Source: Paenibacillus sp. FSL H7-0357 (lineage in GTDB: Bacteria; Bacillota; Bacilli; Paenibacillales; Paenibacillaceae). Taken from it: a stretch of DNA of 64,000 bases. Shown piece by piece: positions 8,543 to 22,700 of this stretch. The notes beneath the pieces were generated by a model, which saw only the letters and a program-made list of their open reading frames with translations, did no database searches and had not been told where the DNA came from. The translations under genes were made by a program, and so were the position numbers. The DNA is taken from positions 1,798,001 to 1,862,000 of the forward strand of contig NZ_CP009241.1 of the NCBI RefSeq assembly GCF_000758525.1, given 5' to 3'. Within the stretch, counting starts at the first letter, position 1. Each line of letters opens with the position of its first letter.

Positions 8543-9430
8543 TTATAGATAGCACAAAATAGATTTTTCTATCCAATACATAAATACAGTTGATGGACTT
8601 TGTTTTTCATGCTCTTTCATACTTAAATACATATCAATTCCATCAGAAACATCATGCCATAAATCCGTAAAGACAAAATCATAATTCCCCTTAGACATAT
8701 CTTCTTGTGCATATTCAAAGGCATCTGCTTTGATAATCTTTATTTTTTGAGTGTTTTTGAATTGTGGTAATATACATTTGCTAAATAATTGAATAACATC
8801 TTCATTGCTTTCAACAATCGTAATACTTTCAACCTGATCTTTTTCTGAGATCATATAGGCATAATAACCAAGCCCCAGTCCAAAAGTAAGCACATTACCA
8901 AATGCCTTGGCAACAGCTTCTTTCATGGTTTCTATTTCATTCGGTGTAATGGTCATCCAGATTCTATTATTCTCTAGAATTGCTGGGAATATGAATTCAG
9001 TTTCAAAGAAACCAATCTGTGGAATTTGTCTTCCTTCGTGTGTTGTGATTATGTCATTACAAACAAAGACCTCGTAAGGTTTGTATTTTTCATATTTTAG
9101 TTCACTATTGCCTTTTTTTATTGTTGGTATCTTAATGTTCTTAAAATACGAATTGTTATAATACTCATTGGCATCCAGTTTATGAGACATCTTATTGAAA
9201 TATTTGTTGAATAAGTCTGCATCATCAACCTTATCAACAATATCTAGTCCTAAAGCAGCTGCAAATATTACATTAAACGCATATTCGAGAGATACACCAT
9301 ATTTAACAATCTCATCAATTTCTTCTTTGCTTATGAAGTCAGGTTTATTATTTAAATAATTGCTTAATAAAGCAAATACTTTGTTATCCTCTTCATTAAC
9401 TTTGTCTTTTATTGCTTTATTACGCTCCAT
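8543..9430 (-). CDS. Putative SAM-dependent methyltransferase (spermidine-synthase-like fold), orphan
   Basis: A 295-residue protein. The C-terminal half has a Rossmann SAM-binding pattern: VLTFGLGLGYYAYMIS (motif I, about residues 175-190), ITIVESNEDVIQLF with the acidic residue of post-I, IIKADAFEYA, and YDFVFTDLWHD (motif IV-like). The order and spacing resemble spermidine synthase-like and small-molecule methyltransferases; no specific substrate can be read. The N-terminal 120 residues are helical, charged and unfamiliar. The ATG at 9430 follows AGGTGAAGG. The gene is much richer in A+T than its neighbours and has no functional partner beside it, which suggests acquisition by transfer. 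Confidence 0.7.
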   Translation of the reverse strand: MERNKAIKDKVNEEDNKVFALLSNYLNNKPDFISKEEIDEIVKYGVSLEYAFNVIFAAALGLDIVDKVDDADLFNKYFNKMSHKLDANEYYNNSYFKNIKIPTIKKGNSELKYEKYKPYEVFVCNDIITTHEGRQIPQIGFFETEFIFPAILENNRIWMTITPNEIETMKEAVAKAFGNVLTFGLGLGYYAYMISEKDQVESITIVESNEDVIQLFSKCILPQFKNTQKIKIIKADAFEYAQEDMSKGNYDFVFTDLWHDVSDGIDMYLSMKEHEKQSPSTVFMYWIEKSILCYL

Positions 9431-9631
9431 ACCTTCACCTTTTATTTTTACTATAGCATATGGCTGTCAAGTACTAGTGTATATGGTGGCGGAAGTCAAT
9501 AGCTTTATTTTTGGATAATGCTTTGAACCTTCACTTTATTTCTAAGCTTGTACATGAGTTTGTAAAGCGACTATATTAAATGAGTACTTGTTCATCAAAA
9601 ATTAATTTATATGAAAAGAAGCGAGGATGCG

Positions 9632-10753
9632 ATGGCAATTCGAAAACTAATGATTAATGTTTTGTTTATCTTTATGGTTGTTAACTCCCTTTTCACCTAC
9701 AGTTTGTATGCGGCGTCTCCAACTTCCAGTTCATTGGGGGCGTCTTACGGAGGTGAATGGGTTGACAAAGCATTGGTTGAGGTCGAAGATCTCGACGGTA
9801 CGATAAATCTTACATTTGATAAGAATACGGGCAAAGCTGCTTTAGAGTATTCAGTCTGGGACGAAGAAAACTATACCTTTCAATCAACGGCACCTATTAC
9901 TGTTAATGAACAGAAACCTGTGAAATTCACCTACGAATACCTGGACTATACCGAGCATGAAAATCCAAGGACTATGCGAGGAGAGGGTATCATTGAATTT
10001 AAAACTGGCACAATTGTGCTTAAAATGGGAGGACTTCCCCCGGACATAAACAAAATTTTTGCTCAGCCGCGGACCTTCATTCGTGATCCTTATGCGAACC
10101 GGGTTCCAAAGCCTGAGGATGCCATAGCTGTTGTATCCCAATACTGCAAATGCAAAGAGTCCAATCTGGTGAAATTCATTTACCCCGTTGCAGATAATGA
10201 AAGCAATAAAAATTGGATTGCTTATGTCGAAGTGTATGTAAGAGGGATTCTCTTAACCGAATATAAAGTGAATTTGCACACCTATAAGGCAACAGAAATC
10301 AAGGATTTATGGTCGCAATCCTCACATTTTGCCAACAAAGTTAAGGTTTCAAAAATCACAGCATCATCCACATTACCTAAATCGAAGGCCGGCTCCTATA
10401 ATGCAAATCAAGTAATCGACGGGGATACAGCCACATGCTGGTGCGAAGGGGTTAAAGGGAGTGGAATAGGACAAAGCTTTACGGTTAGCTTCCCCCAAAA
10501 AACTGAGGTTAGCAGCTTGAAGGTTTTTCCGGGGTATGGTAAATCCGTCTCCGCTTATCTGGAGAACAACAGTGTGCGCAAAGCAAAAATAACCTTCTCC
10601 GATGGAACTTCTGTCATTGCTGATTTCACGAAGGAATCTGTATGGGATCTGCCAAAAGTTAAAGCAACAACCAGCATTACGTTCACCATATTAGAAGTCA
10701 ACCTAGGCTCTAAGTATAACGATACTTGTGTCTCTGAATTTACCATCTCATAA
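9632..10753 (+). CDS. Secreted protein with C-terminal discoidin-like (NADase-type glycan-binding) domain
   Basis: A 373-residue protein with a signal peptide (MAIRKLMINVLFIF, cleavage near LYAAS). The first half is a lipocalin-like or beta-rich domain of unknown type. The C-terminal part (about residues 245-373) carries ASSTLP, NQVIDGDTATCWCEG, GIGQSFTVSFP, LKVFPGYGKS and ITFSDGTS, the pattern of the discoidin-like domain first noted at the end of bacterial NADases, which is thought to bind glycans. I chose ATG 9632 because GCGAGGA precedes it; the earlier in-frame ATG at 9611 has no ribosome site. It is convergent with the next gene and shares a hairpin terminator with it. A role at the cell surface is inferred. 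Confidence 0.7.
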   Translation: MAIRKLMINVLFIFMVVNSLFTYSLYAASPTSSSLGASYGGEWVDKALVEVEDLDGTINLTFDKNTGKAALEYSVWDEENYTFQSTAPITVNEQKPVKFTYEYLDYTEHENPRTMRGEGIIEFKTGTIVLKMGGLPPDINKIFAQPRTFIRDPYANRVPKPEDAIAVVSQYCKCKESNLVKFIYPVADNESNKNWIAYVEVYVRGILLTEYKVNLHTYKATEIKDLWSQSSHFANKVKVSKITASSTLPKSKAGSYNANQVIDGDTATCWCEGVKGSGIGQSFTVSFPQKTEVSSLKVFPGYGKSVSAYLENNSVRKAKITFSDGTSVIADFTKESVWDLPKVKATTSITFTILEVNLGSKYNDTCVSEFTIS

Positions 10754-10760
10754 GAGTATC

Positions 10761-10806
10761 ACTGGACAGTGAATAGTTCTCATAGAACAACTTTTCACTG
10801 TCCAGT
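10761..10806. terminator. Bidirectional terminator between convergent genes
   Basis: ACTGGACAGTGAA at 10761-10773 pairs perfectly with TTCACTGTCCAGT at 10794-10806, and the intervening 20 bases can form an inner hairpin (AGTTCT with AGAACA). It lies between the stops of the two convergent genes and can serve both. Confidence 0.8.
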
Positions 10807-10813
10807 TACTGAC

Positions 10814-12433
10814 CTAATGACTCTTGATCCAGCTCTCCAGATCATCAATCACATATGTTGGCACATTGCCAGGAACAAGGAATTCATACATCGGATCACC
10901 CTTGCCACTTTCGATATAGGCATGATTCAATTCAGGGTAGAGCTTATAGCTTGTATCTGAAAGACCTGACAACGTCTCCTTCCATAGTTCCAGTTCAGTT
11001 GAGGCAACCTGTGCATCTCTGCCCCCCTGCAGGATAAGAAGCGGAAGAGGATGCTTGATCAGCACCTGTCCTGGCACATAGCTCTTCAAACTGTTCCACC
11101 AGTATGCATTTGGTGTCAACTGAAACGCCGCAGCATGATGCGGATCAAAGTCTGGTTGAAGCACTAGGCCTAACTGTTCTCGATAGATCGCCAGTGTATC
11201 CGCTTCTACCTGGTCTTCGGCACTCGCTTCAAAGTAAGTATCAATCTCCGTCAACTGAGGGTTCGGTGATGACAGAATGAAAGCACCGGCAATAGAGTTT
11301 GGCTCTGCCTGTGCAACAATCTGTGGTACCATCAACCCACCACGGCTGTGGCCTGCTAAATAGATTCGACTCGAATCGATACCTTCAGTTTTCTGCAAGA
11401 TGTTGATCGCTGATAACGCAGGATCTACAAACTCTTCTTGCACGGTATAAGTGGAATAGGATTGTGCGTAATGCTCACGAGTAATCTTCTCAGCTCTTAT
11501 TACTGCTATACCACGACTTGCAAGACCAGCAGCCATATCTTTGAAAGGTTTAACCGCCATAAATGTGTTATCCTGATCCGACTCTCCATCGCCTTGAATC
11601 AATACAACCGCCGGATAAGGTCCCTTGCCTTGCGGCATCGTCAAAGTGCCTGGTACAGTATATTTTCCTTCGTTAATAACGACTGCCTTCTCTGTGTAAG
11701 AAGAGGGATCTGCATAGTCTGGTAGCTTATAACTGTTTGGAACATGCATATTGACATAAATATCATCTATCAATCCCTGGTTATTATAGCGTATCTCCAC
11801 ATCAAACTTGCTGCCCTGCAGCTCTAAAATTGCTGTTACCACCTGATGCACAGCATTATTCGTCCTATTTATTTCTATGATGGATGCTCCAACAAGCTGG
11901 TTAAGCATCATAGTAATAGGAGTCGGGATGGAAGTCTGAACGAGCTTCTGATCAGCATACGCTAGGGCCTCTATCAGTTGTCCCCGTTGCATATTAGTCA
12001 GAAAAGCTGCAGTTCTCATTGTTAAATCACTTTGGCTCAAATGGAAATTTTTCGTCTCTGGTACCCAATCCAGCTTCGACTTCATAATGGTATTGAAAAG
12101 CTGCTCCGACATATACGTCGTCCCCTGCTTCATTTCAATCTTGCCAGCGTTCTGAACAAGCTTGCCATTCAGCTTGGCAACCAATTTGTTAGCCTGTTGT
12201 TGAATCTGCAGCCCACCAGCCCAGTTTATAACCTTGAGCGTACGCGTTGTCTCATCCCACTGCACCTTCATGCCCAACTTCTCTACTACTTGTCTGAGCG
12301 GGAGCAAGTCATCTGTCTGGCTCGATATGGAATGGGATTGGCTCGCTGCTGAGGCAGAAACCGCATTATGCATTAAGGAAATGCTAATCCCAACTACCAT
12401 GAAACACTTTAACGTTCTAGCTTTCGTAATCAT
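10814..12433 (-). CDS. Secreted stalk-domain / alpha-beta hydrolase fusion protein
   Basis: A 539-residue protein. It has a signal peptide (cleavage near VSASAAS), then a copper-amine-oxidase-N-like stalk domain (about residues 40-115: LPLRQVVEKLGMKVQWD and a second half), a helical linker, and an alpha/beta hydrolase domain (about 225-539). The nucleophile elbow is GHSRGG, the acid is probably the Asp in LQGGRDAQV and the histidine is in ELNHAYIES. The hydrolase resembles the acyl-CoA thioesterase/BAAT-C and dienelactone hydrolase groups, so an esterase is likely. The ATG at 12433 follows AGGAGG; the longer frame upstream lacks a signal. The stalk domain is a common Paenibacillus surface module thought to hold proteins near the wall. 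Confidence 0.85.
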   Translation of the reverse strand: MITKARTLKCFMVVGISISLMHNAVSASAASQSHSISSQTDDLLPLRQVVEKLGMKVQWDETTRTLKVINWAGGLQIQQQANKLVAKLNGKLVQNAGKIEMKQGTTYMSEQLFNTIMKSKLDWVPETKNFHLSQSDLTMRTAAFLTNMQRGQLIEALAYADQKLVQTSIPTPITMMLNQLVGASIIEINRTNNAVHQVVTAILELQGSKFDVEIRYNNQGLIDDIYVNMHVPNSYKLPDYADPSSYTEKAVVINEGKYTVPGTLTMPQGKGPYPAVVLIQGDGESDQDNTFMAVKPFKDMAAGLASRGIAVIRAEKITREHYAQSYSTYTVQEEFVDPALSAINILQKTEGIDSSRIYLAGHSRGGLMVPQIVAQAEPNSIAGAFILSSPNPQLTEIDTYFEASAEDQVEADTLAIYREQLGLVLQPDFDPHHAAAFQLTPNAYWWNSLKSYVPGQVLIKHPLPLLILQGGRDAQVASTELELWKETLSGLSDTSYKLYPELNHAYIESGKGDPMYEFLVPGNVPTYVIDDLESWIKSH

Positions 12434-12796
12434 ATGTATTCCTCCTCGAATCAATAAAATCGTCTTGTTTGTTGATCTGCTGTCAGAATACCAAGCGATT
12501 ATAAGGAAACGATAAGGAATGAATGTTTCGATCAAATAATAATTTCTAAAAGATAGTGGTGATTCAATGAGCCATATTCTAATCATAGACTTCGCTTGTA
12601 CGGATACCGCTTTAACGGTCATGGCTTATTTACGCAAATCTATTTATCGCATGTTTGCTTGTAACCCGCACTTCCCCAACGATCCTTTTTCATTAATATA
12701 CACCGTCCTAATTTACAATTAATCACATTAAATAACTTTACAGAATAGTTTACTACAGCGTCAACTAAATAACTTACTTTACAAACAGAACCTCCC
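12434..12796. other. Divergent intergenic region, no gene seen
   Basis: About 360 AT-rich bases upstream of both the minus-strand hydrolase and the plus-strand units to the right. On the minus strand TATAAT lies at 12503-12498 as a possible -10 for the hydrolase, but I find no convincing -35. No reading frame with a ribosome site is seen. Confidence 0.5.
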
Positions 12797-12825
12797 CGGA
12801 CAGATTGTAAGTAAGGTTGTATACT
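12797..12825 (+). promoter_or_regulatory. Candidate sigma-A promoter for a short orphan transcript
   Basis: CGGACA (12797-12802), a 17-base spacer and TATACT (12820-12825) match four and five of six consensus positions. Transcription would start near 12832 and meet a strong terminator about 90 bases later, before any gene. Confidence 0.45.
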
Positions 12826-12831
12826 GAATTA

Positions 12832-12923
12832 CAACCAATAAGCAGCTTAACCCCAACAGTATGAACCAGAAGAGAAGCATTCAGCAGCTTCAGCTTGTAG
12901 ACGTGAGTCTACAAGTTTTTTTT
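12832..12923 (+). ncRNA. Candidate small RNA or attenuated leader ending in an intrinsic terminator
   Basis: The terminator is textbook: CTTGTAGAC (12894-12902), loop GTGA, GTCTACAAG (12907-12915), then eight T. No gene ends before it on this strand, since the upstream gene is on the other strand and runs away from it. It must therefore end a short RNA starting near 12832, or act as an attenuator for the AlkD-like gene 88 bases downstream. I see no named RNA family. The terminator is firm; the RNA and its role are inferred. Confidence 0.5.
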
Positions 12924-13010
12924 GTTAAATTTTTTCAAATGGACAAGCTTGCGATAGGGCAATCTGTGAAGTACACTTTCTGTATCCAGTAAAAAAGGAA
13001 GTGTTAAACA

Positions 13011-13718
13011 ATGAATGCAGAGATGGTCATGCAGGAGCTTGAGGCGCTCGGCAAGGAACGAACCAAGAAAATATACAGCTCGAATGGCGCGCAGGAACCG
13101 CTTTTTGGCGTGGCCACCGGAGAAATGAAGCCCATCTTCAAGAAAACCAAAATAAATCAGCCGCTGGCTGAGCAGCTATACGCGACAGGGAATTACGACG
13201 CCATGTATTTTGCCGGCATCATTGCCGACCCTAATGCAATGACGGAAGCCGATTATGACCGGTGGATGGATGCGGCTTATTTTTATATGTTGTCCGATTT
13301 TGTAGTTGCAGTAACTTTGGCAGAAGCGGATATTGCGCAAGAGGTTGCCGATAAATGGATCGCGAGCGGTGAGGAGCTGAGAATGTCAGGGGGCTGGAAC
13401 TGTTACTGCTGGCTGCTCGGCAACCGGCCGGACGATGAATTTTCCGAAAGCAAAATTGCCGGTATGCTTGAGCTTGTGAAAAAAACGATTCATGAATCGC
13501 CGGAGCGCACCAAATACGCGATGAACAACTTTTTATACACCGTAGCGGTATCCTATCTGCCGCTTCATGATCAGGCTTGTGAGACCGCTAGGGCCGTAGG
13601 CCCGGTAGAAGTCAATAAGGATAAGGCCAAAAACAAATTTATTCACGCTTATGAAAATATTCAAAAGGCAGTCGGCAAAGGTCGGGTTGGGTTTAAACGC
13701 AAGCATGTAAGATGCTGA
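13011..13718 (+). CDS. DNA alkylation repair protein, AlkD-like HEAT-repeat family
   Basis: A 235-residue soluble protein built of helical repeats, with phrases characteristic of the DNA alkylation repair family: FGVATGEMKPIFKK near residue 32, AMYFAGIIADP, RWMDAAYFYMLSDFVV, and the C-terminal RTKYAMNNFLYTVAVSY. Members with known activity excise N3 or N7 alkylated purines, using a HEAT-like fold that wraps the duplex; whether this branch does so is not shown by sequence. The ATG at 13011 follows AAGGAAG. It stands alone, with a terminator downstream and a possible attenuator upstream. The family assignment is good and the exact lesion is uncertain. Confidence 0.85.
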   Translation: MNAEMVMQELEALGKERTKKIYSSNGAQEPLFGVATGEMKPIFKKTKINQPLAEQLYATGNYDAMYFAGIIADPNAMTEADYDRWMDAAYFYMLSDFVVAVTLAEADIAQEVADKWIASGEELRMSGGWNCYCWLLGNRPDDEFSESKIAGMLELVKKTIHESPERTKYAMNNFLYTVAVSYLPLHDQACETARAVGPVEVNKDKAKNKFIHAYENIQKAVGKGRVGFKRKHVRC

Positions 13719-13814
13719 CCGTCCGTCTCACCGGAAAAGGAATTGCAGGCTAGTTTCCTTGACCAGTCTGAACTGTACACCGACAGATTTATGGCTATGT
13801 ATCATTCACCGTTG

Positions 13815-13861
13815 AAAGGGATGCCCCGCGTACTATGAAATGGCGCGGAGGCATCCCTTTT
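13815..13861 (+). terminator. Terminator downstream of the AlkD-like gene
   Basis: AAAGGGATGCCCCGCG (13815-13830) pairs with CGCGGAGGCATCCCTTTT (13844-13861) with one bulged region, forming a long GC-rich stem that ends in a T run. Confidence 0.8.
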
Positions 13862-14071
13862 ATGCGGTTATTTGTCGTTTCGGAAGGAAGCGACGTAAAG
13901 ATGAATGGTTGGCGTTTGTCGGAAAATGAAAGTTTTTAATTGTATTTTGGGGAAATGTTCAGAAATTGTCCATACCGGGAATTTACTATTACAGTACCAG
14001 GCATCTATACAGTTGGGCACTTGTAGAGGTCAAAGGGACAAGGGGGGGAGTGTAAAGGGGGAATCACGGAA
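13862..14071 (+). other. Upstream region of the adhesin gene
   Basis: No reading frame is seen. TTTACT (13982 region) and TATACA lie about 18 bases apart and could be a weak promoter. The stretch ends in two G-rich runs, GGGGGGAG and AAAGGGGG, the second of which is placed to act as the ribosome site for the ATG at 14072. Confidence 0.4.
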
Positions 14072-18514
<4,443 letters not shown>

Positions 18515-18530
18515 TCGAGAACTCATTGGA

Positions 18531-18573
18531 ACATACGAAGACACCCAGCTGAAGAGCGGGTGTCTTTGTATGT
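18531..18573. terminator. Bidirectional terminator between adhesin and response regulator
   Basis: ACATACGAAGACACCC (18531-18546) pairs with GGGTGTCTTTGTATGT (18558-18573) with a single mismatch, between the stops of two convergent genes. Confidence 0.85.
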
Positions 18574-18591
18574 TTTGTGAGGAAAAGAAGA

Positions 18592-19740
18592 TTATAGCTT
18601 TCTTAAATTAAGCTGCTTCCATTCTTCATACCAGTTTGTTATTTCTGCCGGGGGGCCGATGCTGAGATCTCTGTTAAGCAGCTCTGATAGCAGGTTGTAG
18701 CGCTCCTCGACTGCCGCGCGTTCTCCAATGCTGTTATAAACTTTCATTAGTCCGAAATGGGCCTGCTCGAAATAGGGATACATCTGAACAACCCGCTGGT
18801 ATACAGTAAGCGCCTCGGTGATTTTATCGCTACTGGTGCAGAACTCCGCCATGCCCATTGCATGATGCAGCCAGATGGATCTTAATCGCTGCCGTTCACT
18901 TTCCGCCCATAAATAATCATAATCTCCCAGATAGTCTCCTGCATAAAAATCAAATAACCGCTGATGTTCCGCATAATTATCGTGATTAATGGCGGGGAGT
19001 GCCTGAATGCCTTTTTCCCACTCCATAACGTCGATAAGTAAGTTGTCTGTCTCTAGGATATATCCTCCTTCGGTACTGATACTGTTGATTTGCAGATCAA
19101 TTTCAGCTTGTTTCAAACAATTCCGCACCTGGTAAATTGTTGTGTACAGTAAAGTGGAAGCCTTTTTGTATGAGATATTGGGCCATAACATCTCAATGAG
19201 ATGATTTTTTCCGACGAAACGGTTGCGGTTATGTAGTAAATAGGCGAATAATTCCTGAGACTTTGAGGTGCGCCAGCGGATATTTGGAAGCGGCTGTCCG
19301 CAACGTTCGAACCGGAGCGACTGAAAACTACGGATCACGGTTTTATTTTCGTGCTTATCGGAAGATTCCTCAACCCTTTGCTCCTCAAGGCGCTGAATGG
19401 TTTTGAGCAATCGCTCCAGCTTTACAGGCTTCAACAAATAGTCCAGCGCATTCAGCTCAAAAGCACCCACAGCATAGTTATTATAGGCGGTCAAAAAGAC
19501 TATCTTGGTTTGCGGACACTGTATTTGCAGCAGCTCTGCAACCATCATGCCGTTCAGACCCGGCATTTCGATATCCAGAAATATGACGTCTGGATTCAAC
19601 TGTGCAGATGCTTGTACAGCCTTGGCCGGATCAGTATAAGCTCCGACAACGTTAACCATGGGCATTTCGTTCAGCATCAGTTCCAGATTCAGTAGGGCCA
19701 GATACTCATCGTCTACAAGCAAAGCTTGAATCATTGTCAT
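18592..19740 (-). CDS. Response regulator with SARP-type (winged helix + BTAD) output
   Basis: A 382-residue protein. The receiver domain (residues 3-120) has the acidic pocket in LLVDDE, the phosphorylated Asp in VIFLDIEMPGLNG and the Lys in YLLKPVKL. A winged-helix transcription domain follows (about 165-240, QELFAYLLHNRNRFVGK and LYTTIYQVRNCLKQ), then a helical bacterial transcriptional activator domain (about 245-380). The family is typical of Paenibacillus partner regulators of seven-transmembrane hybrid kinases. It lies 38 bases after the hybrid kinase on the same strand, so the two form an operon. The adhesin facing it across a shared terminator is a candidate target, though only by position. 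Confidence 0.92.
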   Translation of the reverse strand: MTMIQALLVDDEYLALLNLELMLNEMPMVNVVGAYTDPAKAVQASAQLNPDVIFLDIEMPGLNGMMVAELLQIQCPQTKIVFLTAYNNYAVGAFELNALDYLLKPVKLERLLKTIQRLEEQRVEESSDKHENKTVIRSFQSLRFERCGQPLPNIRWRTSKSQELFAYLLHNRNRFVGKNHLIEMLWPNISYKKASTLLYTTIYQVRNCLKQAEIDLQINSISTEGGYILETDNLLIDVMEWEKGIQALPAINHDNYAEHQRLFDFYAGDYLGDYDYLWAESERQRLRSIWLHHAMGMAEFCTSSDKITEALTVYQRVVQMYPYFEQAHFGLMKVYNSIGERAAVEERYNLLSELLNRDLSIGPPAEITNWYEEWKQLNLRKL

Positions 19741-19778
19741 TCCACCACCTATTTACAAAATAAGTTGTTTCAGTTAAC

Positions 19779-22700
19779 TTAAAGTTTTTTCGCCACACTG
19801 AATGAGACCACAGTCCCTGATTCGACTACGCTCTGAACTCTCAGCGTACTCCCACAAAATCGTTTTAACCGCCGGTCGGTATTTAACAGACCAATACCCG
19901 TTCGGCTGTTTGTCTTTATATCTAGAATATGTTTGAGGGTTTCTTCATCAATCCCCATACCATTATCGGAAACGGAAATCTCGACAGCCTGGCCAATATC
20001 GGCTACTCTAATTCGTACTTCCCCGCCCTCAGGCCTCTTTAATATGCCATGGGTAACGGCATTATCTACAAGCGGTTGAATAGTCAAAGGAGGAATTTCG
20101 ACTTGTATGTTATCGTCGATCTCCCATACCACCTGAAGCCTGTCCTGGAATCGCTTTTGCTGGATATACAGATAGGAACGAATAAGACTAAGCTCCCGAT
20201 CAAGTGTTACAAGGCGGTCAGAGTTTTGAAAATCTATGCCAAGCCTAAAATAGTTGGTGAGTTCATCGATTAAATCATCCATTTTTCCCCGATCGATCTT
20301 ACTGAGAGCAGATACAGCATTAAACGTATTAATCAGGAAATGAGGTTTGATTTGAGCCTGCAGCAATGCAGCTTCCATACGCAATCCTTCATTTACCGAT
20401 TTTTTGAGATTTGTCAGCGATCTTACTCTGGACTTCAGTTCGGTTGCATTCACTGGTTTGGTTACATAGTCATTTGCCCCGGACCGGAATCCCGCTTCAA
20501 TATCCTTTTCTCGATTACTGGCTGTTAAGAGAAGGACAGGAAGCTCTGCAATAGAAAAACGTTCGCGAATTCGTGCAGTCAGTTCGTAGCCGGACATTAT
20601 CGGCATGGTTACATCGGAAATGATTAGGTCCCATACGCCTGTTTCCAGCAGGGCTAGTGCTTCTACGCCGTTGATTGCTGAAAACAGATCATAATGCTCA
20701 TTCGCAAAAATTGACTTTAGCACATTTAGATTAACAGGATCATCATCAACAATCATCAATTGTATCTTGTCAGTAGGTAAAGTGAGATTTAGCTCTGTGT
20801 AAGGAGAGCTCGTGTCGAGAGAAGCTCTAACATCATGGCTTACAGCAGTATTATCTGGAGCTTCAGGTACCAGTGCAGGTAGCTTCCCATCAGCTCCATC
20901 TGTATCAAGCTTTAATGTGAAAGTGAAAATAGAGCCGATATTGCTCTCCGATCGTACCTCTATCGTTCCACCATGCATTTCAACAAGCTGTTTGCATATG
21001 TTAAGCCCCAGGCCAACTCCCCCCCTGAATGAAGCCGAGTCTAAAGGTGCCTGAACGTACGCCTCGAACACTCTACTTATTGTTTCCGAATCCATCCCCA
21101 TCCCCGTATCTGCAACCGAAATGCTCGCCCATTCGCCTTTAATTTCGGCATACACTGAAATCTCGCCTGCTTCGGAGTACTTTATAGCGTTATGTAAAAG
21201 ATTGAACAGAATTTGATTCAATCTGTACTCATCAGCAAATACTGGCGGGAAATCTGCCGGTATACAGTTGACCAACTGAATAGGCTTGCCCTCTATCATA
21301 AAGCGAAGCATATCGAGAACACTTGAAGCAACGCCATGTACGGAAATAGCCTCAAAGTTTAAATGAATCTGATTTTCCTTAAGTCTGGCGATATCCAGCA
21401 GATCGTTCAGCATATAAGACATACGCCGGCCAACCTTGACCAGCAAATGAAGGTCGTTAGCACTGTTTATCCCCAGCTTGTTCTGTTCTCTGTCGAATAC
21501 CGACTCTGAGAGGTTAATCATACCGTGCAGTGGATTACGTAGTTCATGGGCCACAGTAAACAGAAACTCGTCCTTTTGTTTGTCCGCTTTTTGCAGTATA
21601 CCTGCCAGCTCCTGAGCGTCCCGTGACACCCCGATAAAGCGCTTGAACCAAAAGGCTGCAATACAAATCATCGCAATAATAAGGTCGAAAGGATATGAGG
21701 GCACCTCAATCCGGGCCTTTTCGTAAATAACAAGCCAAATCATACTGCTGACAGCAGCAAGAGCCGCTAGGAACAGAAAAATATTATCCGAAACCTGCTT
21801 GACCGTCGATCTGTACATCACATAAGGAGTAAGCAGGCAAGGAATGAACATTAGAGCGAAATATAGGGTTTCATGACCTTTCACAATATGTAAAGGCAGA
21901 AGGCACACCGCCAGAATTGCAACGCAGCACAGGAGCTTGTAGACTCGAACCGCCCGGTTGGGCACCCAAGAAGGAAGCTTGTCCTTAATCAATTGCTGCA
22001 AAAAAAACGCACCTGACAGCATAACGATATAGACAATTTTTTGTCCCCAGATATAGGTGAAGGGAAGCCACTTATACAATAACCTTGCATCGGTTAGTAA
22101 CGTAGCGAAAATAATACAAACTATCATCATTGAGAAAGAAATCAGTTGCTTGTTCCGGACTCCTAAAACATATAACAAAAATCCGTAGAGGGCATGAAGG
22201 GCATAAGCCACACAGGCAATCCAGAGCACATTTTCTTTTATTTTTATGTTTTTTCTAAGTGCGTTTTCCAGTCCGAATTCAACGGAATGAACAATCCCGC
22301 CACTACGAATTCCGTCAAAATTAGAGACTTGTATGATAAGCTCAATTTCGCTCTGATCTTTTATTGTAAAATACATTGTATACGGTTTTTCTAGTGGTGT
22401 GTAGTTGTCTTTGGTCATTCCCGGCTGTCCTGAGTGACCTAGCAGCTGTCGGTTTATGTATACTTCTGACGAACTTTTTATCCGCGTGATGTGGACGCCG
22501 TAAGACTCTCCCTTGTCTGGGTCCAGAAGAATCCTCAAGCGGTAAGTACCGGAACCATACTTGCCCTTGCCATATAAATCATCCTTTAAATTCCAAGTAG
22601 CCGGAACTTGGATCCATTGGCTTGGTGGTTGAAGTTCAGACAATGAACTGCCATTCCTGAATGGGAGCACACCGGGATAGAATTCCCATTCGCCATTCAG

